Origin: Altererythrobacter sp. ZODW24
GTDB lineage: Bacteria; Pseudomonadota; Alphaproteobacteria; Sphingomonadales; Sphingomonadaceae
Assembly (NCBI RefSeq): GCF_003344885.1
Contig: NZ_CP031155.1
Span: 1,082,001-1,146,000 of the forward strand
Length of the DNA: 64,000 nucleotides
Reading direction: 5' to 3'
Shown: in pieces, positions 8,627-18,556 of the stretch
How the letters are laid out: each line of letters begins with the position of its first letter
Numbering within the stretch: the first letter of the stretch is position 1
Translations under genes and position numbers: made by a program
Notes under the pieces: generated by a model
Database searches by the model: none
What the model saw: the letters and a program-made list of their open reading frames with translations, nothing else
What the model was told of the DNA's origin: nothing

Positions 8627-8797
8627 ATGAATGATGGAGAATGGATCGTAAGGCGGAATATTGAGCGTTATACCGATTTGCTCGAAAGCTCTTCGGATGA
8701 CCTGCAGAAGGAGATTCTGGGCACCTTGCTGAGGGAAGAACGCAAGAAGCTTCCGGCCCAACCGCCCAAACCGTCTGATGACGGCGTCAAAGAGTAG
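8627..8797 (+). CDS. Small conserved hypothetical protein
   Basis: 56 residues starting MNDGEWIVRRNIERYTDLL, with GAAGG 7 nt before the ATG at 8627. The N-IERY-x-x-LLE pattern followed by a charged helix and a Pro-rich tail is a recurrent small-protein type in rhizobia and sphingomonads. Its function is unknown to me. It is soluble, has no signal peptide and is predicted mostly helical. It precedes the membrane protein gene by 5 nt when the latter's homology-based start is used, so the two are probably cotranscribed. Confidence 0.7.
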   Translation: MNDGEWIVRRNIERYTDLLESSSDDLQKEILGTLLREERKKLPAQPPKPSDDGVKE

Positions 8798-8802
8798 CGA
8801 CC

Positions 8803-9462
8803 GTCTGCTTTTCGGCAACCGCTAGCTTTGCGACAGGTGGCGCACTCTTGGCTGTTGGCTCGATGGCTATACACCGCGCACGCGGCTGGAAAGAACTCCC
8901 CTATGCCGGAATTCCGCTCATCTTCGCGGCGCAACAATTCGTAGAGGGCGGTTTATGGCTTAGCCTACCTGAGCAAGCCCCATCGGCTGGCGTCCTCACA
9001 ATCAGCTACCTGCTATTTTCCAACATCCTCTGGCCATTTTACCTGCCGGTTGCAGTCCTGATGATCGAAAACGATCCGCTGCGCCGTAAACGCTTGCTGG
9101 TCCCTGTTATCGCTGGTGCCGCAACGAGCGTATTTTTCCTCGCAGCAATATCCACGAAGCCGGTTTCCGCGGTGATCACGGGATCACATATCAACTATGA
9201 TCTGCCGCATCCGCAGCCAGCTCTTGCATTCACTCTTTACGCTATCGCGGTCTGCCTTGCTCCGCTCCTGTCCAGCCACAAAGCGGTACGGCTGTTTAGC
9301 CTGGCAATTATCGTATCAATGATTGCGGCCTACATTATCTACACGATATGGTTTGCATCGGTCTGGTGTTACTTCGCAGCTCTATTGAGTGGTTTGGTAT
9401 TGTATCACTTTTACCGCCGCGACAGGCTCCAGGTCGAGGAGGCCACGTCGCTGTCTGCGTGA
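8803..9462 (+). CDS. DUF6629-like multi-pass membrane protein
   Basis: About 219 residues with six or so hydrophobic segments. The family, as I recall it, begins MCFSATASF and continues with a region like ELPYAGIPLIFAAQQFVEG; here the frame reads xCFSATASF with GTC (8803) where the initiator should be. The only conventional start is TTG at 8848, which removes the conserved N-terminus. AAAGAG lies 8 nt before the GTC. It is either a rare start, a start-codon mutation or a sequencing error. The function of the family is unknown. Confidence 0.7.
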   Translation, partial: VCFSATASFATGGALLAVGSMAIHRARGWKELPYAGIPLIFAAQQFVEGGLWLSLPEQAPSAGVLTISYLLFSNILWPFYLPVAVLMIENDPLRRKRLLVPVIAGAATSVFFLAAISTKPVSAVITGSHINYDLPHPQPALAFTLYAIAVCLAPLLSSHKAVRLFSLAIIVSMIAAYIIYTIWFASVWCYFAALLSGLVLYHFYRRDRLQVEEATSLSA

Positions 9463-9660
9463 CGGACTGGTTGGCTGGGTGCAGCACGATGACGGGAGCA
9501 ACAGATGTCCTAGGGGCATATCCTGATGTTGCGGGACGCAGGCAATATCTAGGCTCAAAGTCTAGAAAACTGCGAGTTGTCACATGCGCCAATATCATCA
9601 TTCCATCGGTTCACACGCTGCGATAACGCCGCGGCCAGAATCATGACCGGAATTCCAACA

Positions 9661-10647
9661 ATGAGCCGTGAGCCTATGCTCTTTGCTCTCGGCCGAAGCA
9701 AAGTGTTCGGGGAACGGATCGCCTTTGGCTTGGGGCTCCCACTAGCAGCGCATGAAGAACGTGAGTTCGATGGCGGTGAACATAAGGCCAGACCGCTGGC
9801 AGAAGTTGGCGGCCGCGACGTTTACGTTGTGAACGGGCTGCACGGCGAAACAGGCGCCTCAGCCAATGATAAGCTCATCCGGCTGCTGTTCTTCATCGGG
9901 GCGCTGAAGGATGCTGGTGCTGCGAGGGTGACCGCCGTGTGCCCCTATCTAGCCTATAGTCGCAAGGACCGCCGCACGAAGCCCCGCGATCCCATCAGCA
10001 CACGCTATGTCGCAACGTTGTTCGAAGCTATGGGCACCGACCGTTTGATCACGCTGGAAGTGCACAATGTCGCTGCCTTCGAGAACGCTTCCCGGACCTG
10101 TTTGTCCGAACACCTGCCGATTGCGGGCCTCCTCGCCGATCACTTGGGCCCGTCGCTCGGCCAGGGGCAAGTGGCAGTTGTGTCGCCGGACACTGGCGGC
10201 GACAAGCGAGCAGAGCTATTCCGCCGCGAACTGGAGCAGCGTCTCGGGCGGCCTGTGGGCAAGGCGATCATGGATAAGTTCCGCAGCGAGGGTGTCGTAT
10301 CGGGTTCGCTATTTGCCGGCGACGTTTCGGACCACACAGCGATTATCGTCGACGATATGATTGCCAGCGGGGGCACCATAATGCGGGCAGTCGAAGCGTG
10401 CCGAAATGGCGGGGCCAAACATGTGATTGCCGCAGCCGCGCATGGTATGTTCACTAGCCAATCCGCGCTATTCGGAGCCGGCGCCCCTGATCGCATCATT
10501 GTAAGCGATACCATTCCGCTCCCTGCCGAGTTGCCGAAAAGCGCGCGCAACCAGATCGAATTAGTGGAAGCGGCACCGCTTGTCGCCGAAGTGATCGACC
10601 GGCTGCATCACGGTGAACCGGTCAGTGAACTGTTGCCGTTCGTTTGA
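9661..10647 (+). CDS. Ribose-phosphate pyrophosphokinase-like protein
   Basis: 328 residues from ATG 9661; an in-frame ATG at 9643 is an alternative. It makes PRPP from ribose 5-phosphate and ATP, or is a paralogue of that enzyme. It shows the flexible-loop region SRKDRRTKPRDPISTRYVA, EVHN, and the PRPP-binding loop VDDMIASGGT (about 230-239). The metal and catalytic-loop segments diverge from housekeeping Prs, suggesting a specialised paralogue. A phosphoribosyltransferase gene at 20535 could use its product. Its 3' end overlaps the convergent kinase-like gene by 40 bp. Confidence 0.85.
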   Translation: MSREPMLFALGRSKVFGERIAFGLGLPLAAHEEREFDGGEHKARPLAEVGGRDVYVVNGLHGETGASANDKLIRLLFFIGALKDAGAARVTAVCPYLAYSRKDRRTKPRDPISTRYVATLFEAMGTDRLITLEVHNVAAFENASRTCLSEHLPIAGLLADHLGPSLGQGQVAVVSPDTGGDKRAELFRRELEQRLGRPVGKAIMDKFRSEGVVSGSLFAGDVSDHTAIIVDDMIASGGTIMRAVEACRNGGAKHVIAAAAHGMFTSQSALFGAGAPDRIIVSDTIPLPAELPKSARNQIELVEAAPLVAEVIDRLHHGEPVSELLPFV

Positions 10648-11750
10648 TCACCATTTTTCAGACTTTCTCCGGCAAGCCGCAGATAGGCCCGCGCTTGGCG
10701 AGGCCAGCGTGAGGGCGTCCTCGGTGACTCGTCGCGCAAATGTTCGATCGAGAGGCGCGCGCGCAGGCACGCACGGTAGCAGCGGTAGAATTCAAGCAGG
10801 ACTTCAGGCGGGCGCTCGCCCAATAGCCGGGCCATTCCGCTTTCCAATTGCGGAGCGATCCATGGCGCACCCAACCTCGCGCATTCAATCCCCAGGAACG
10901 TCACTTCATCGAACGGGTCGCACCACCGTAGCCGTTCATCGAACTCAAGCCGATCAATCAGAAGAATTGGCGGCCCCAGGTGGATATGCTCGGGCTTCAA
11001 ATCGCCATGTCCCTCAAGAATCCGGCCTAGTTCGACGCGCGCGGCAAGCAGGTCGCTTTCGTTCGCGAGGAAGCGCCGTAACGAGACCAACGGTGGATCG
11101 ATCAGTTCCGAAGGCAGGCTGAACGCGGGATCAGTCAGGGCGTTTTCGATCAGTCGTACCCCTTCCTCCCATCTTCCGAGCATGACGTCAGGATCCACAT
11201 CGAGTGATGTCTGGCCAAGATAGAAACGTGCGAGCACTTCGCAAACCTGCTTAATGTCGGGCGGCCGAACCTCGCCGCGCTCGATCTGGGCATCAAGCGC
11301 CTGCGCAGAATCAAGCCTGCGCATAACAACCAGCCAATCGATTACTTCCCCCTCTCCGCCTAGCGTAAGGCTTCCAGCAGAATTGCGGACGATCGGTAGC
11401 GTCCGCAAATAGACCCCGGGTGCGAGTTGCTGGTTGATCTCGAATTCGCGCTCGCAACTGACCCTGCGGGACTCGATGGCGGTGAAATCGACAAAGTCCA
11501 GCTTGATTGGGCGCTTCAACTTATACACCAGATCATCCGCCAGAAACACGAGCGACATGTGCGATTCGATGATCTGTACGTCCGCCGGATGGCCTGGATA
11601 TGCACCGGGCTGCGATAGAAACTCGACAACTTCTGCATGAGCGGAACCAGCCTCCCGGCCTGCCAGATTGGCACGGTCAAGGATGCCATTCAGCGGCAGG
11701 CGCTTGTCCTGCCCAGTTGCCGGACTGTCTAGCAACGACCTGCCCGCCAT
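10608..11750 (-). CDS. COG2187 aminoglycoside-phosphotransferase-fold protein
   Basis: 380 residues. The first half has the ATP-binding lobe (SHMSLVFLADDLVYKLKRP, about 64-82). The catalytic loop reads GHGDLKPEHIHL and is followed by the DFG-like LIDRLEFDE (about 247-275). These are the marks of the APH/choline-kinase superfamily subgroup COG2187, whose substrate is not established. In some bacteria this domain is fused to an AAA kinase; here it stands alone. It overlaps the upstream hypothetical gene by 22 nt and converges on the PRPP synthetase gene. Confidence 0.8.
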   Translation of the reverse strand: MAGRSLLDSPATGQDKRLPLNGILDRANLAGREAGSAHAEVVEFLSQPGAYPGHPADVQIIESHMSLVFLADDLVYKLKRPIKLDFVDFTAIESRRVSCEREFEINQQLAPGVYLRTLPIVRNSAGSLTLGGEGEVIDWLVVMRRLDSAQALDAQIERGEVRPPDIKQVCEVLARFYLGQTSLDVDPDVMLGRWEEGVRLIENALTDPAFSLPSELIDPPLVSLRRFLANESDLLAARVELGRILEGHGDLKPEHIHLGPPILLIDRLEFDERLRWCDPFDEVTFLGIECARLGAPWIAPQLESGMARLLGERPPEVLLEFYRCYRACLRARLSIEHLRDESPRTPSRWPRQARAYLRLAGESLKNGDQTNGNSSLTGSP

Positions 11751-12220
11751 TCATCGCTGCGGAATGTGCAAAGAAGTGCTGGTACACCGCTGTCGCTCGC
11801 AACCGGAGCGGCGAATGCCTCGTAGCTTTTGCCGCGATCAAAAAATTGCACATCCACTGCTTCGCCGCGCGTGATGGCCAAGTAAAACAAGTGGCGCAGA
11901 CGCGCGGCAATGCGGCGTTCGGCTATCCGCGTCAGACGAGTTTCGCTACCACCTAACATCGCCTCGGCTTTTGACCCGATGGCACCGAGCGCGAAGTCTC
12001 TTCCCTCTTCGGGCAAGGCTTCGGCAATCATACTATGGCTTCGAAGCTCGCTGGTCAGATTGAGCAAAATGTCATTCTCGTGTGGAGCCAGTTTGTCGCC
12101 CCGCTGCGAGCGCCACATTTCCAGACTGCGGCCGAGAACCTCATCCGTGGGAATAGGCGCCAGATCGACCCTTTTAAACAGCCGGCGAAGGTTTGCTGGT
12201 GTACGGGCGAGTTCGGTCAT
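11729..12220 (-). CDS. Hypothetical protein
   Basis: 163 residues; not recognised. It reads as a soluble alpha/beta protein with a conserved-looking middle region ([35 protein letters not shown]) that could be a PAS-like or regulatory fold. It has no signal peptide. Its 3' end overlaps the start of the COG2187 gene, so the two probably share an mRNA. It is transcribed divergently from the acyl-CoA synthetase operon. Confidence 0.65.
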   Translation of the reverse strand: MTELARTPANLRRLFKRVDLAPIPTDEVLGRSLEMWRSQRGDKLAPHENDILLNLTSELRSHSMIAEALPEEGRDFALGAIGSKAEAMLGGSETRLTRIAERRIAARLRHLFYLAITRGEAVDVQFFDRGKSYEAFAAPVASDSGVPALLCTFRSDEWRAGRC

Positions 12221-12490
12221 CTTTCACACAATCCCTTTCACATCCCAAAAAAGGTAAACTCGTCACGCTTGGGCCACACTAAGGGAATGACCGCAGGTTT
12301 TCTGGTTTGCCTTGCGAATGAGGCTAGCGCCCGATCTCGCTGCGGAAGTCAGCGCTCCGGTGAATCCCCTAATTACTCGCGCGTCATGACCGACCATCAG
12401 AGTGTGGTGCCTTTCTGCCACCGCACTGGGGAACGTCGATTGTCGTACGAATTGATCCGGAAAAACAAGGCTGATCGTGACGCTGCCAAT

Positions 12491-14203
12491 ATGCCCGATT
12501 ACGAGCACGCGGTCAGTGAATGGAATTGGGAGACATTTCGAGGTTGGCTCGACTATTGTCCTGATGGCGGGCTCAATATCGCTTTTGAGGCCATTGACCG
12601 TCACGTCGCCCACCGAAGGGGTGACCATGAAGCGCTACGCTGGCTCGGCAAGAGCGGCGAGCGTCGAAGTTATTCCTATACCGATCTGAAACGCGAAACT
12701 GATCGCTTCGCGCGGTTGCTGGTCGATCTTGGCCTGCGCAAAGGCACGCGCGTGTTCTCGCTGCTTGGCCGGGTACCCGAACTCTATATCGCCGCGCTTG
12801 GTACGCTGAAAGCAGGCGGCGTGTTCTGCCCGCTGTATTCAGCTTTCGGCCCCGAACCTGTCCGTGCCCGGATGTCTATCGGTGAGGCCGAGGTGCTGAT
12901 TGCTTCACCGCGTGAATATGCGCGGAAGGTTGCCGCGCTCAGAGACGAGCTCCCCAGGCTCGCCCACATTTTGCTGACCGAAAGTCCGGGCGATGCGCAT
13001 CCGGGCACGATTGATCTGACAGAGGCACTAAACCGCACCCCTACAGAATTCGAACCGGTATTTACCGCGCCCGAGGATATGGCACTGCTGCACTTCACCA
13101 GCGGGACAACTGGTACACCGAAAGGGGCAGTACATGTGCACGAAGCCGTGGTGGCGCATAATGCCACCGGCCGGATCGCGCTCGATCTGCGCGCAGGCGA
13201 TATCTATTGGTGCACTGCCGATCCGGGCTGGGTCACAGGCACCTCCTATGGCATCATCGCTCCGCTGACGGCGGGCGCAACCATGCTGGTCGAGGAAGCC
13301 GAATTCGATGCCGAGCGCTGGTATGCGGTGCTGGAACGCGAGCACGTGAATGTCTGGTACACAGCCCCCACCGCCATTCGTCTGCTGATGAAGGCCGGTG
13401 CGGATTTACCCCGCAACCATGATTTATCGCGCCTACGTTTCATGGCCAGCGTCGGCGAGCCGCTCAATCCCGAGGCGGTGATCTGGAGCCATGAGGTTTT
13501 CGGCAAGCCTTTCCATGACAATTGGTGGCAGACCGAAACCGGCGGGATCATGATCGCCAATTATGCTGCCATGGATGTCAAGCCGGGTTCGATGGGCAAA
13601 CCGCTGCCCGGCGTGGAGGTGGCGATACTCGATGTCGATGATGACGGCGTCCAGCGTGCCAAGGGGGCGATGCAAGCCGGACATCTTGCGATCCGGCCCG
13701 GCTGGCCGTCAATGTTTCGCACCTATCTCGGCGAAGAGCAGCGCTATGCGGCGTCCTTCCGCGATGGTTGGTATCTCTCCGGCGACCTCGCGATGCGCGA
13801 TGCAGACGGGTATTATTGGTTCGTCGGGCGGGATGATGACATCATCAAGTCGGCAGGCCATTTGATTGGACCGTTCGAAGTGGAAAGCGCGCTGATCGAG
13901 CACCCAGCAGTGGCCGAAGCGGCGGTGATCGGCATTCCAGACGAGCGCGCGGGCGAAGTGGTCAAGGCATTCGTCACATTGCACCACGGGCAAGACCCGT
14001 CCGACGCATTGCGCAAGGATCTGCTGGGCCATGCGCGTAAACGTCTGGGTGCCGCCATCGCGCCGCGCCAGATCGAAATTTGCACCGATCTGCCGCGCAC
14101 CCGCTCGGGCAAGATCATGCGGCGGTTGCTCAAGGCGCGGGAGCTGGGCCTACCCGAGGGCGACATCTCTACTCTCGAATCGACCAAGGAGGCCTCTGCA
14201 TGA
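12491..14203 (+). CDS. Acetyl-CoA synthetase-like acyl-CoA ligase
   Basis: About 570 residues from ATG 12491 ([13 protein letters not shown]), chosen because the conserved ACS text begins there; in-frame ATGs at 12386 and 12287 would add unconserved residues. It activates a carboxylate, probably acetate, with ATP to acyl-AMP and then acyl-CoA. Motifs are [14 protein letters not shown] (P-loop), [10 protein letters not shown] (adenine and acyl pocket; the Trp favours a short acyl group), [18 protein letters not shown] hinge and the catalytic lysine in [10 protein letters not shown]. It is shorter than housekeeping Acs (about 650). Its stop overlaps the E1 alpha start. Confidence 0.9.
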   Translation: MPDYEHAVSEWNWETFRGWLDYCPDGGLNIAFEAIDRHVAHRRGDHEALRWLGKSGERRSYSYTDLKRETDRFARLLVDLGLRKGTRVFSLLGRVPELYIAALGTLKAGGVFCPLYSAFGPEPVRARMSIGEAEVLIASPREYARKVAALRDELPRLAHILLTESPGDAHPGTIDLTEALNRTPTEFEPVFTAPEDMALLHFTSGTTGTPKGAVHVHEAVVAHNATGRIALDLRAGDIYWCTADPGWVTGTSYGIIAPLTAGATMLVEEAEFDAERWYAVLEREHVNVWYTAPTAIRLLMKAGADLPRNHDLSRLRFMASVGEPLNPEAVIWSHEVFGKPFHDNWWQTETGGIMIANYAAMDVKPGSMGKPLPGVEVAILDVDDDGVQRAKGAMQAGHLAIRPGWPSMFRTYLGEEQRYAASFRDGWYLSGDLAMRDADGYYWFVGRDDDIIKSAGHLIGPFEVESALIEHPAVAEAAVIGIPDERAGEVVKAFVTLHHGQDPSDALRKDLLGHARKRLGAAIAPRQIEICTDLPRTRSGKIMRRLLKARELGLPEGDISTLESTKEASA

Positions 14204-15192
14204 GTGACGCCACTGCCAAAGTCAGGCTGGATCACGCGCATTGCCGCCACCTGCTGCTCCAGATGACCCGCATTCGCCGGTTCGAGGAGAAATGCGCGGA
14301 ACTCTACACGCAGGAGAAAATCCGCGGGTTCCTTCATCTGTATATTGGCGAGGAAGCGGTCGCAGTCGGTGTGATGGAGGCGCTGACGCCCGACGATGCG
14401 GTGGTCGCCACCTATCGCGAACATGGCCACGCCCTTATCCGCGGTGTTTCAGCGGGCGCAATCATGGCCGAGATGTACGGCAAGCAGGAGGGTTGCAGCC
14501 GTGGCCGTGGCGGCTCGATGCATCTGTTCGATGCTGCGACCCGGTTTTACGGCGGCAATGCGATTGTCGGTGGCGGACTGCCCGTGGCCGCCGGTCTCGC
14601 ACTTGCCGACAAGCTCGAGGGCCGCGCGAACGTGACCGTCTGTTTCTTCGGTGAAGGGGCTGCGGCTGAAGGTGAATTTCACGAGGCAATGAACCTGGCG
14701 GCGCTGTGGCAATTGCCGGTGCTCTTCATCTGCGAGAACAACCTCTACGCCATGGGTACCGCGCTCGGCATCTCGGAATCGGAGACCGATATCAGCGCCA
14801 AGGCGGCGAGCTACAACATGCAGTCCGAAGCGGTGGACGGCATGAACGTGGTCGAGGTCGAGGCGGCAGCGCGGCGCGCGGTCGCGGCCATCCGCGAGAC
14901 CGGCGGGCCGTATTTCCTCGAATGCCGGACATACCGCTTCCGCGCGCATTCGATGTTCGACCCGCAGCTCTACCGCGCCAAGGAAGAGGTCGAGGAATGG
15001 AAAGGGCGCGGGCCAATCACACGGTTCCGCGAATGGGTTCTTGAAGCAGGCGAGCTGCATGAGGCAGATATCAAAGTGATCGAAGAGGAGGTCGCGCAGG
15101 AAGTCGCAACGGCTGTCGCATTTGCCGAGGCGGGGAGCTGGGAGCCGGTTGAAGATCTGACTCGCGATGTCGGCGCGGAGCGGCGCGTATGA
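14200..15192 (+). CDS. Thiamine-diphosphate dehydrogenase E1 component, alpha subunit
   Basis: 330 residues with a strong AGGAGG before the ATG. It belongs to the PDH/acetoin dehydrogenase E1 alpha family: [11 protein letters not shown] loop (about 101-111) and the ThDP motif [20 protein letters not shown] through CENN (about 151-180). With E1 beta it decarboxylates a 2-oxo acid and acylates the lipoyl group of E2. It overlaps both neighbours by 4 nt. The short length and the operon partners resemble acetoin-dehydrogenase-like complexes more than the housekeeping PDH, but the substrate cannot be read from sequence. Confidence 0.92.
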   Translation: MSDATAKVRLDHAHCRHLLLQMTRIRRFEEKCAELYTQEKIRGFLHLYIGEEAVAVGVMEALTPDDAVVATYREHGHALIRGVSAGAIMAEMYGKQEGCSRGRGGSMHLFDAATRFYGGNAIVGGGLPVAAGLALADKLEGRANVTVCFFGEGAAAEGEFHEAMNLAALWQLPVLFICENNLYAMGTALGISESETDISAKAASYNMQSEAVDGMNVVEVEAAARRAVAAIRETGGPYFLECRTYRFRAHSMFDPQLYRAKEEVEEWKGRGPITRFREWVLEAGELHEADIKVIEEEVAQEVATAVAFAEAGSWEPVEDLTRDVGAERRV

Positions 15193-16163
15193 CCGAGATC
15201 AGCTACCGTGATGCCATGCGTGGCGCGATCCGCGATGCGATGCAAGCCGACCCACGCGTGTTCCTGATGGGCGAGGACGTTGGCCATTATGGCGGCTGCT
15301 ATGCTGTGTCCAAGGGGCTGCTGGAGGAATTCGGCCCGGAGCGCATTCGCGACACGCCGCTTTCTGAAAGTGCCTTTACCGGGGCGGGGATCGGCGCGGC
15401 GATGGCCGGGATGCGGCCCATCGTCGAAATTATGACGTGCAACTTCTCACTCCTAGCGCTCGACCAGATCATGAACAACGCGGCGACCATCCGGCATATG
15501 TCGGGCGGCCAGTTCAATGTGCCGGTCGTCATCCGCATGGCAACCGGCGGTGGCCGCCAGCTTGGGGCGCAGCATTCGCATAGTCTGGAGGGTTGGTACG
15601 CGCACATCCCCGGCATCCGTGTGCTCGCACCGGGCACGGTGGAGGATGCGGCAGGGATGCTGGCCCCTGCGCTGGCCGACCCCGATCCGGTGCTGATCTT
15701 CGAGAACGCGCTCCTTTATAGCGAAACGGCAGAGGTAGATTTGCCGGTGACGGTCGATATCGACCACGCTGCCCTGCGCCGCGAGGGAAGCGATATCAGC
15801 CTGATCACCTATGGCGGGTCGCTCGGCAAAACGCTCGCAGCGGCCGAAGAGCTGGACGCGGCAGGCATCTCGGCCGAGGTGCTCGACTTACGTGTGCTGC
15901 GCCCGCTGGATGAGGCGGCAATCCTCGCTACAGTGGGCAAGACTCGCCGCTGCGTGATTGTCGATGAGGGCTGGCGTTCCGGCAGTATCTCGGCCGAAAT
16001 TATAGCTCGCATTATAGAACGTGGCTTCTGGAACCTCGACGCGCCGATCGCGCGGGTGTGCTCCGAGGAAGTGCCGATCCCTTATGCCAGGCATTTGGAG
16101 GAGGCAGCGCTGCCCAGTGTCGCCGGGATAGTTGCCGCGGCGCGCACGGTATTGGGCCGCTAG
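15189..16163 (+). CDS. 2-oxo acid/acetoin dehydrogenase E1 component, beta subunit
   Basis: 324 residues, full length for the family. Typical text includes [40 protein letters not shown] and a C-terminal transketolase domain with [13 protein letters not shown]. It binds ThDP together with E1 alpha. The gene overlaps the alpha gene by 4 nt and is followed after 2 nt by E2, so the complex is made from one mRNA. No E3 (dihydrolipoamide dehydrogenase) gene is present; the shared cellular E3 is probably used. Confidence 0.93.
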   Translation: MTEISYRDAMRGAIRDAMQADPRVFLMGEDVGHYGGCYAVSKGLLEEFGPERIRDTPLSESAFTGAGIGAAMAGMRPIVEIMTCNFSLLALDQIMNNAATIRHMSGGQFNVPVVIRMATGGGRQLGAQHSHSLEGWYAHIPGIRVLAPGTVEDAAGMLAPALADPDPVLIFENALLYSETAEVDLPVTVDIDHAALRREGSDISLITYGGSLGKTLAAAEELDAAGISAEVLDLRVLRPLDEAAILATVGKTRRCVIVDEGWRSGSISAEIIARIIERGFWNLDAPIARVCSEEVPIPYARHLEEAALPSVAGIVAAARTVLGR

Positions 16164-16165
16164 CG

Positions 16166-17368
16166 ATGGGCACGTTCACCATGCCCTCGCTCGGTGCCGA
16201 TATGGAGGCAGGCACGCTCGTCGAATGGCTGAAGCAGCCTGGCGATGCCGTAAAACACGGGGATATCATCGCAGTCGTCGAAACCGACAAGGGCGCTATT
16301 GAGGTTGAAGTCTTCGAAGACGGTGAATTAGAGGAACTGCTCGTCAAAGAAGGCAGCAAAGTTCCGGTCGGCACTGCTCTGGCGCAGATATTTGATGAAG
16401 GTGACGCGGAGCCAACCGTGCGCCCATCCCGCTCCGAGCCAGAACTAGAGCCAGGACTACAGCGAGGACTGCAGGCCGCCCCCTCGCCCGCACCGACACC
16501 TCCAAGGCAGCCCCCCACTCCGGCCTTGCCAGGATTGCGAATGTCACCTGCTGCGCGGCTACTAGCTGAAGCGCGTAGGGTTGGTCTGGCGAGCGTTACC
16601 GGTACCGGCCCCGGTGGCGCAATCGTGCGCGAGGATGTTGCAGCCATGCTGGAACTCGGACGCGAAGCGGCTCCGGCGCAAAAGTCCGACAAAGTAGCGC
16701 CAGATCTGGCTCCTATGCGCCGCGCCATCGCCGCGGCTATGGCGAAATCGAAGCGCGAGATTCCGCATTACTATCTTTCGCACCAGTTCGAAATATCCGC
16801 CGCAATGGAATGGCTTGACGCATATAACTCGCAGCGCCCGCCGCCCGAGCGACTGTTGCTCAATGTACTTCTAGTGAAAGCGGTCGCCTTGGCTGTGCGT
16901 AAATTTCCTGAGTTCAATGGCTTTTATCGCGGTGACGCCTTCGAACCGAGCGAGGCGATCCATGTCGGCAATGCGATTGCCATCCGAGGCGGCGGGCTGG
17001 CAGCACCTGCGATCCACAACACTGACAGTCTGTCATTGGCCGAATTGATGGACCACTTGCATGATCTGGTGGGGCGCACCCGTCGCGGCGGTTTCCGGTC
17101 ATCGGAGATCAGCGATTCGACGGTTACTGTTTCAAGCCTTGGCGAGCGCGGCGTAGACGCTCTGTGGCCAGTCATCTATCCTCCGCAAGTTGCCATCATC
17201 GGTTTTGGAGCGGTGCAGAAGCGGGCCAGGGCCTTAGATGCCGGATTAGTTGTACGGCCGGTTCTAAATGTAACGCTGGCGGCTGACCACCGCGCCAACG
17301 ATGGCCATCGCGGTGCCCTGTTGTTGCGCCGGATCTCCGATCTTCTGACTGAACCGGAGGCCCTATGA
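16166..17368 (+). CDS. Dihydrolipoamide acyltransferase (E2)
   Basis: 400 residues. Domains in order: a lipoyl domain (1-75) with the modified Lys in ETDKGAIEVEV; a Pro/Ala linker; a peripheral-subunit-binding domain MSPAARLLAEARRVGL...GGAIVREDV (about 124-160); and a catalytic core ending with the active-site ADHRANDG (HxxxDG). It transfers the acyl group from lipoamide to CoA. Start ATG 16166 lies 2 nt after the E1 beta stop. The short catalytic core and single lipoyl domain are like acetoin or branched-chain type E2. Confidence 0.92.
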   Translation: MGTFTMPSLGADMEAGTLVEWLKQPGDAVKHGDIIAVVETDKGAIEVEVFEDGELEELLVKEGSKVPVGTALAQIFDEGDAEPTVRPSRSEPELEPGLQRGLQAAPSPAPTPPRQPPTPALPGLRMSPAARLLAEARRVGLASVTGTGPGGAIVREDVAAMLELGREAAPAQKSDKVAPDLAPMRRAIAAAMAKSKREIPHYYLSHQFEISAAMEWLDAYNSQRPPPERLLLNVLLVKAVALAVRKFPEFNGFYRGDAFEPSEAIHVGNAIAIRGGGLAAPAIHNTDSLSLAELMDHLHDLVGRTRRGGFRSSEISDSTVTVSSLGERGVDALWPVIYPPQVAIIGFGAVQKRARALDAGLVVRPVLNVTLAADHRANDGHRGALLLRRISDLLTEPEAL

Positions 17369-17622
17369 CCAAGGATGAAATCCGCGCGGTCATTATCAAG
17401 GAAATCGGCGAAATCGCCCCCGAGGTCGAAACCGGCACGGTCAGCGACAGCGAAGATTTGCGCGACGCTCTTGATATGGACTCGATGGATATCTTCAACC
17501 TGATCGCTGCGCTTCATCTCCGCCTGAGCGTTGACATCCCTGACCGGGCGGCTGCAGAATTCGCAACTATTGAAGGCGCCGCAGCTTGGTTGGCGGACCA
17601 TCTCCAAGATCGCAACTCGTGA
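17365..17622 (+). CDS. Acyl carrier protein-like protein
   Basis: 85 residues with the phosphopantetheine attachment site LDMDSMDIFNL (Ser about 39 in D-S-M). It is acidic and helical like ACP. Its start overlaps the E2 stop by 4 nt, so it belongs to the acyl-CoA synthetase/E1/E2 operon. A carrier protein at the end of a 2-oxo acid dehydrogenase operon is uncommon. It may accept the acyl group, or serve a still unknown acylation step. It is not the housekeeping AcpP, whose site is normally DSL. Confidence 0.85.
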   Translation: MTKDEIRAVIIKEIGEIAPEVETGTVSDSEDLRDALDMDSMDIFNLIAALHLRLSVDIPDRAAAEFATIEGAAAWLADHLQDRNS

Positions 17623-17676
17623 CGGAATGCAGATCACCAAATGCTCTAACCAATTCGATAAAAATGCTGAACTGCG

Positions 17677-18312
17677 TTAAAGCAACTGTGCACCGCTGGC
17701 GATCGTTGCCAATTTGCCTCTGTCCCGCACGATCAAATGGTTGCGGCGGGGCATCGAGATAACACCTAGCTCACGAAGATGGCGGAATCCCCGGCACGTT
17801 GTCTCAGGGGTAATTGCGAGATAGTCGGCCAAATCGATTTGAGTGAGGGGGAACGCAAGAACACCGTCTTGCTCCTCCAGCCTATCGACCACCGAAATCA
17901 GAAATGCGCAGATCCGCACCAGTACACTATTGCGTCCAACGATCATGCCGCGCCGGAAGATAGGATCCTGTTCGGCGCAGATCGATGGCAGCAACCTCCC
18001 TTGCTCGCGGCAGGCGCTCATCAAATCCTCCTGCCAGCGTGTCGCTGAATGCCGTACGTACTGCAGGTCCGTTACAGCCTCGGCGCTGAACCGATAGCGC
18101 TCCGACACTGGCAAGCCGATTTGATCACCGGCAAAGAAGAATGCGGCGATCTGTCGTTCTCCCTCCTGTGTGAGGCAAACCCCGCGCACAATGCCGTGCC
18201 GCAACTCAAAAACATGATCGCAAAGGTCACCATCCAGAAACAGAAGTTTTCCCGCCTTCGCCTCACAGGTCAAGTCGTATGAATTTGACGGCCTTGATTT
18301 GAAACTGAGCAT
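17677..18312 (-). CDS. FixK/FNR-type transcriptional regulator
   Basis: 211 residues of the Crp/Fnr superfamily with sensory barrel (about 15-115), long dimer helix and winged helix (LTQIDLADYLAITPETTCRGFRHLRELGVI, about 158-187). The recognition helix has the layout of FixK/FNR proteins that bind TTGA-N6-TCAA. Cysteines are scattered rather than in the FNR N-terminal cluster, so it is closer to FixK. It is divergent from the operon at 18557, and a matching box lies between them, so it is a good candidate regulator of that operon and perhaps of itself. Confidence 0.85.
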   Translation of the reverse strand: MLSFKSRPSNSYDLTCEAKAGKLLFLDGDLCDHVFELRHGIVRGVCLTQEGERQIAAFFFAGDQIGLPVSERYRFSAEAVTDLQYVRHSATRWQEDLMSACREQGRLLPSICAEQDPIFRRGMIVGRNSVLVRICAFLISVVDRLEEQDGVLAFPLTQIDLADYLAITPETTCRGFRHLRELGVISMPRRNHLIVRDRGKLATIASGAQLL

Positions 18313-18421
18313 GGTTCACCATCATTGTGAGGGTTGGCAGAGGTTAAGCCTAACCGCAGCGCTAACGCTGGGCACTGGTGTATTATACGTAGATTGGGGG
18401 CAGCGGATAACACGCTAGAAC

Positions 18422-18435
18422 TTGACCCTAATCAA
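18422..18435. promoter_or_regulatory. FNR/FixK box
   Basis: TTGACCCTAATCAA matches the FNR/FixK consensus TTGA-N6-TCAA exactly. A weak -10 (TAGATT, 18457-18462) would put the box near -41.5, the class II activator position, for the operon starting at 18557. The divergent FixK-like gene at 18312 is the obvious source of the binding protein. Confidence 0.65.
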
Positions 18436-18556
18436 GAAGTAACCGTTCACCTGTTCTAGATTGATTGTTACAGGACTTCGCGCGGTGGCTGATCGGCTAA
18501 ACTGGCAAGCGATCGAAACCCAAAGCCATCGCAGTCCTCTGGAACGGAGGTGAGAT

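Noticed and set aside
12035-12490. N-terminal extension of the acyl-CoA synthetase
   Set aside because: The frame is open upstream to 12035, but it overlaps the divergent hypothetical gene, and the text before 12491 lacks family similarity.
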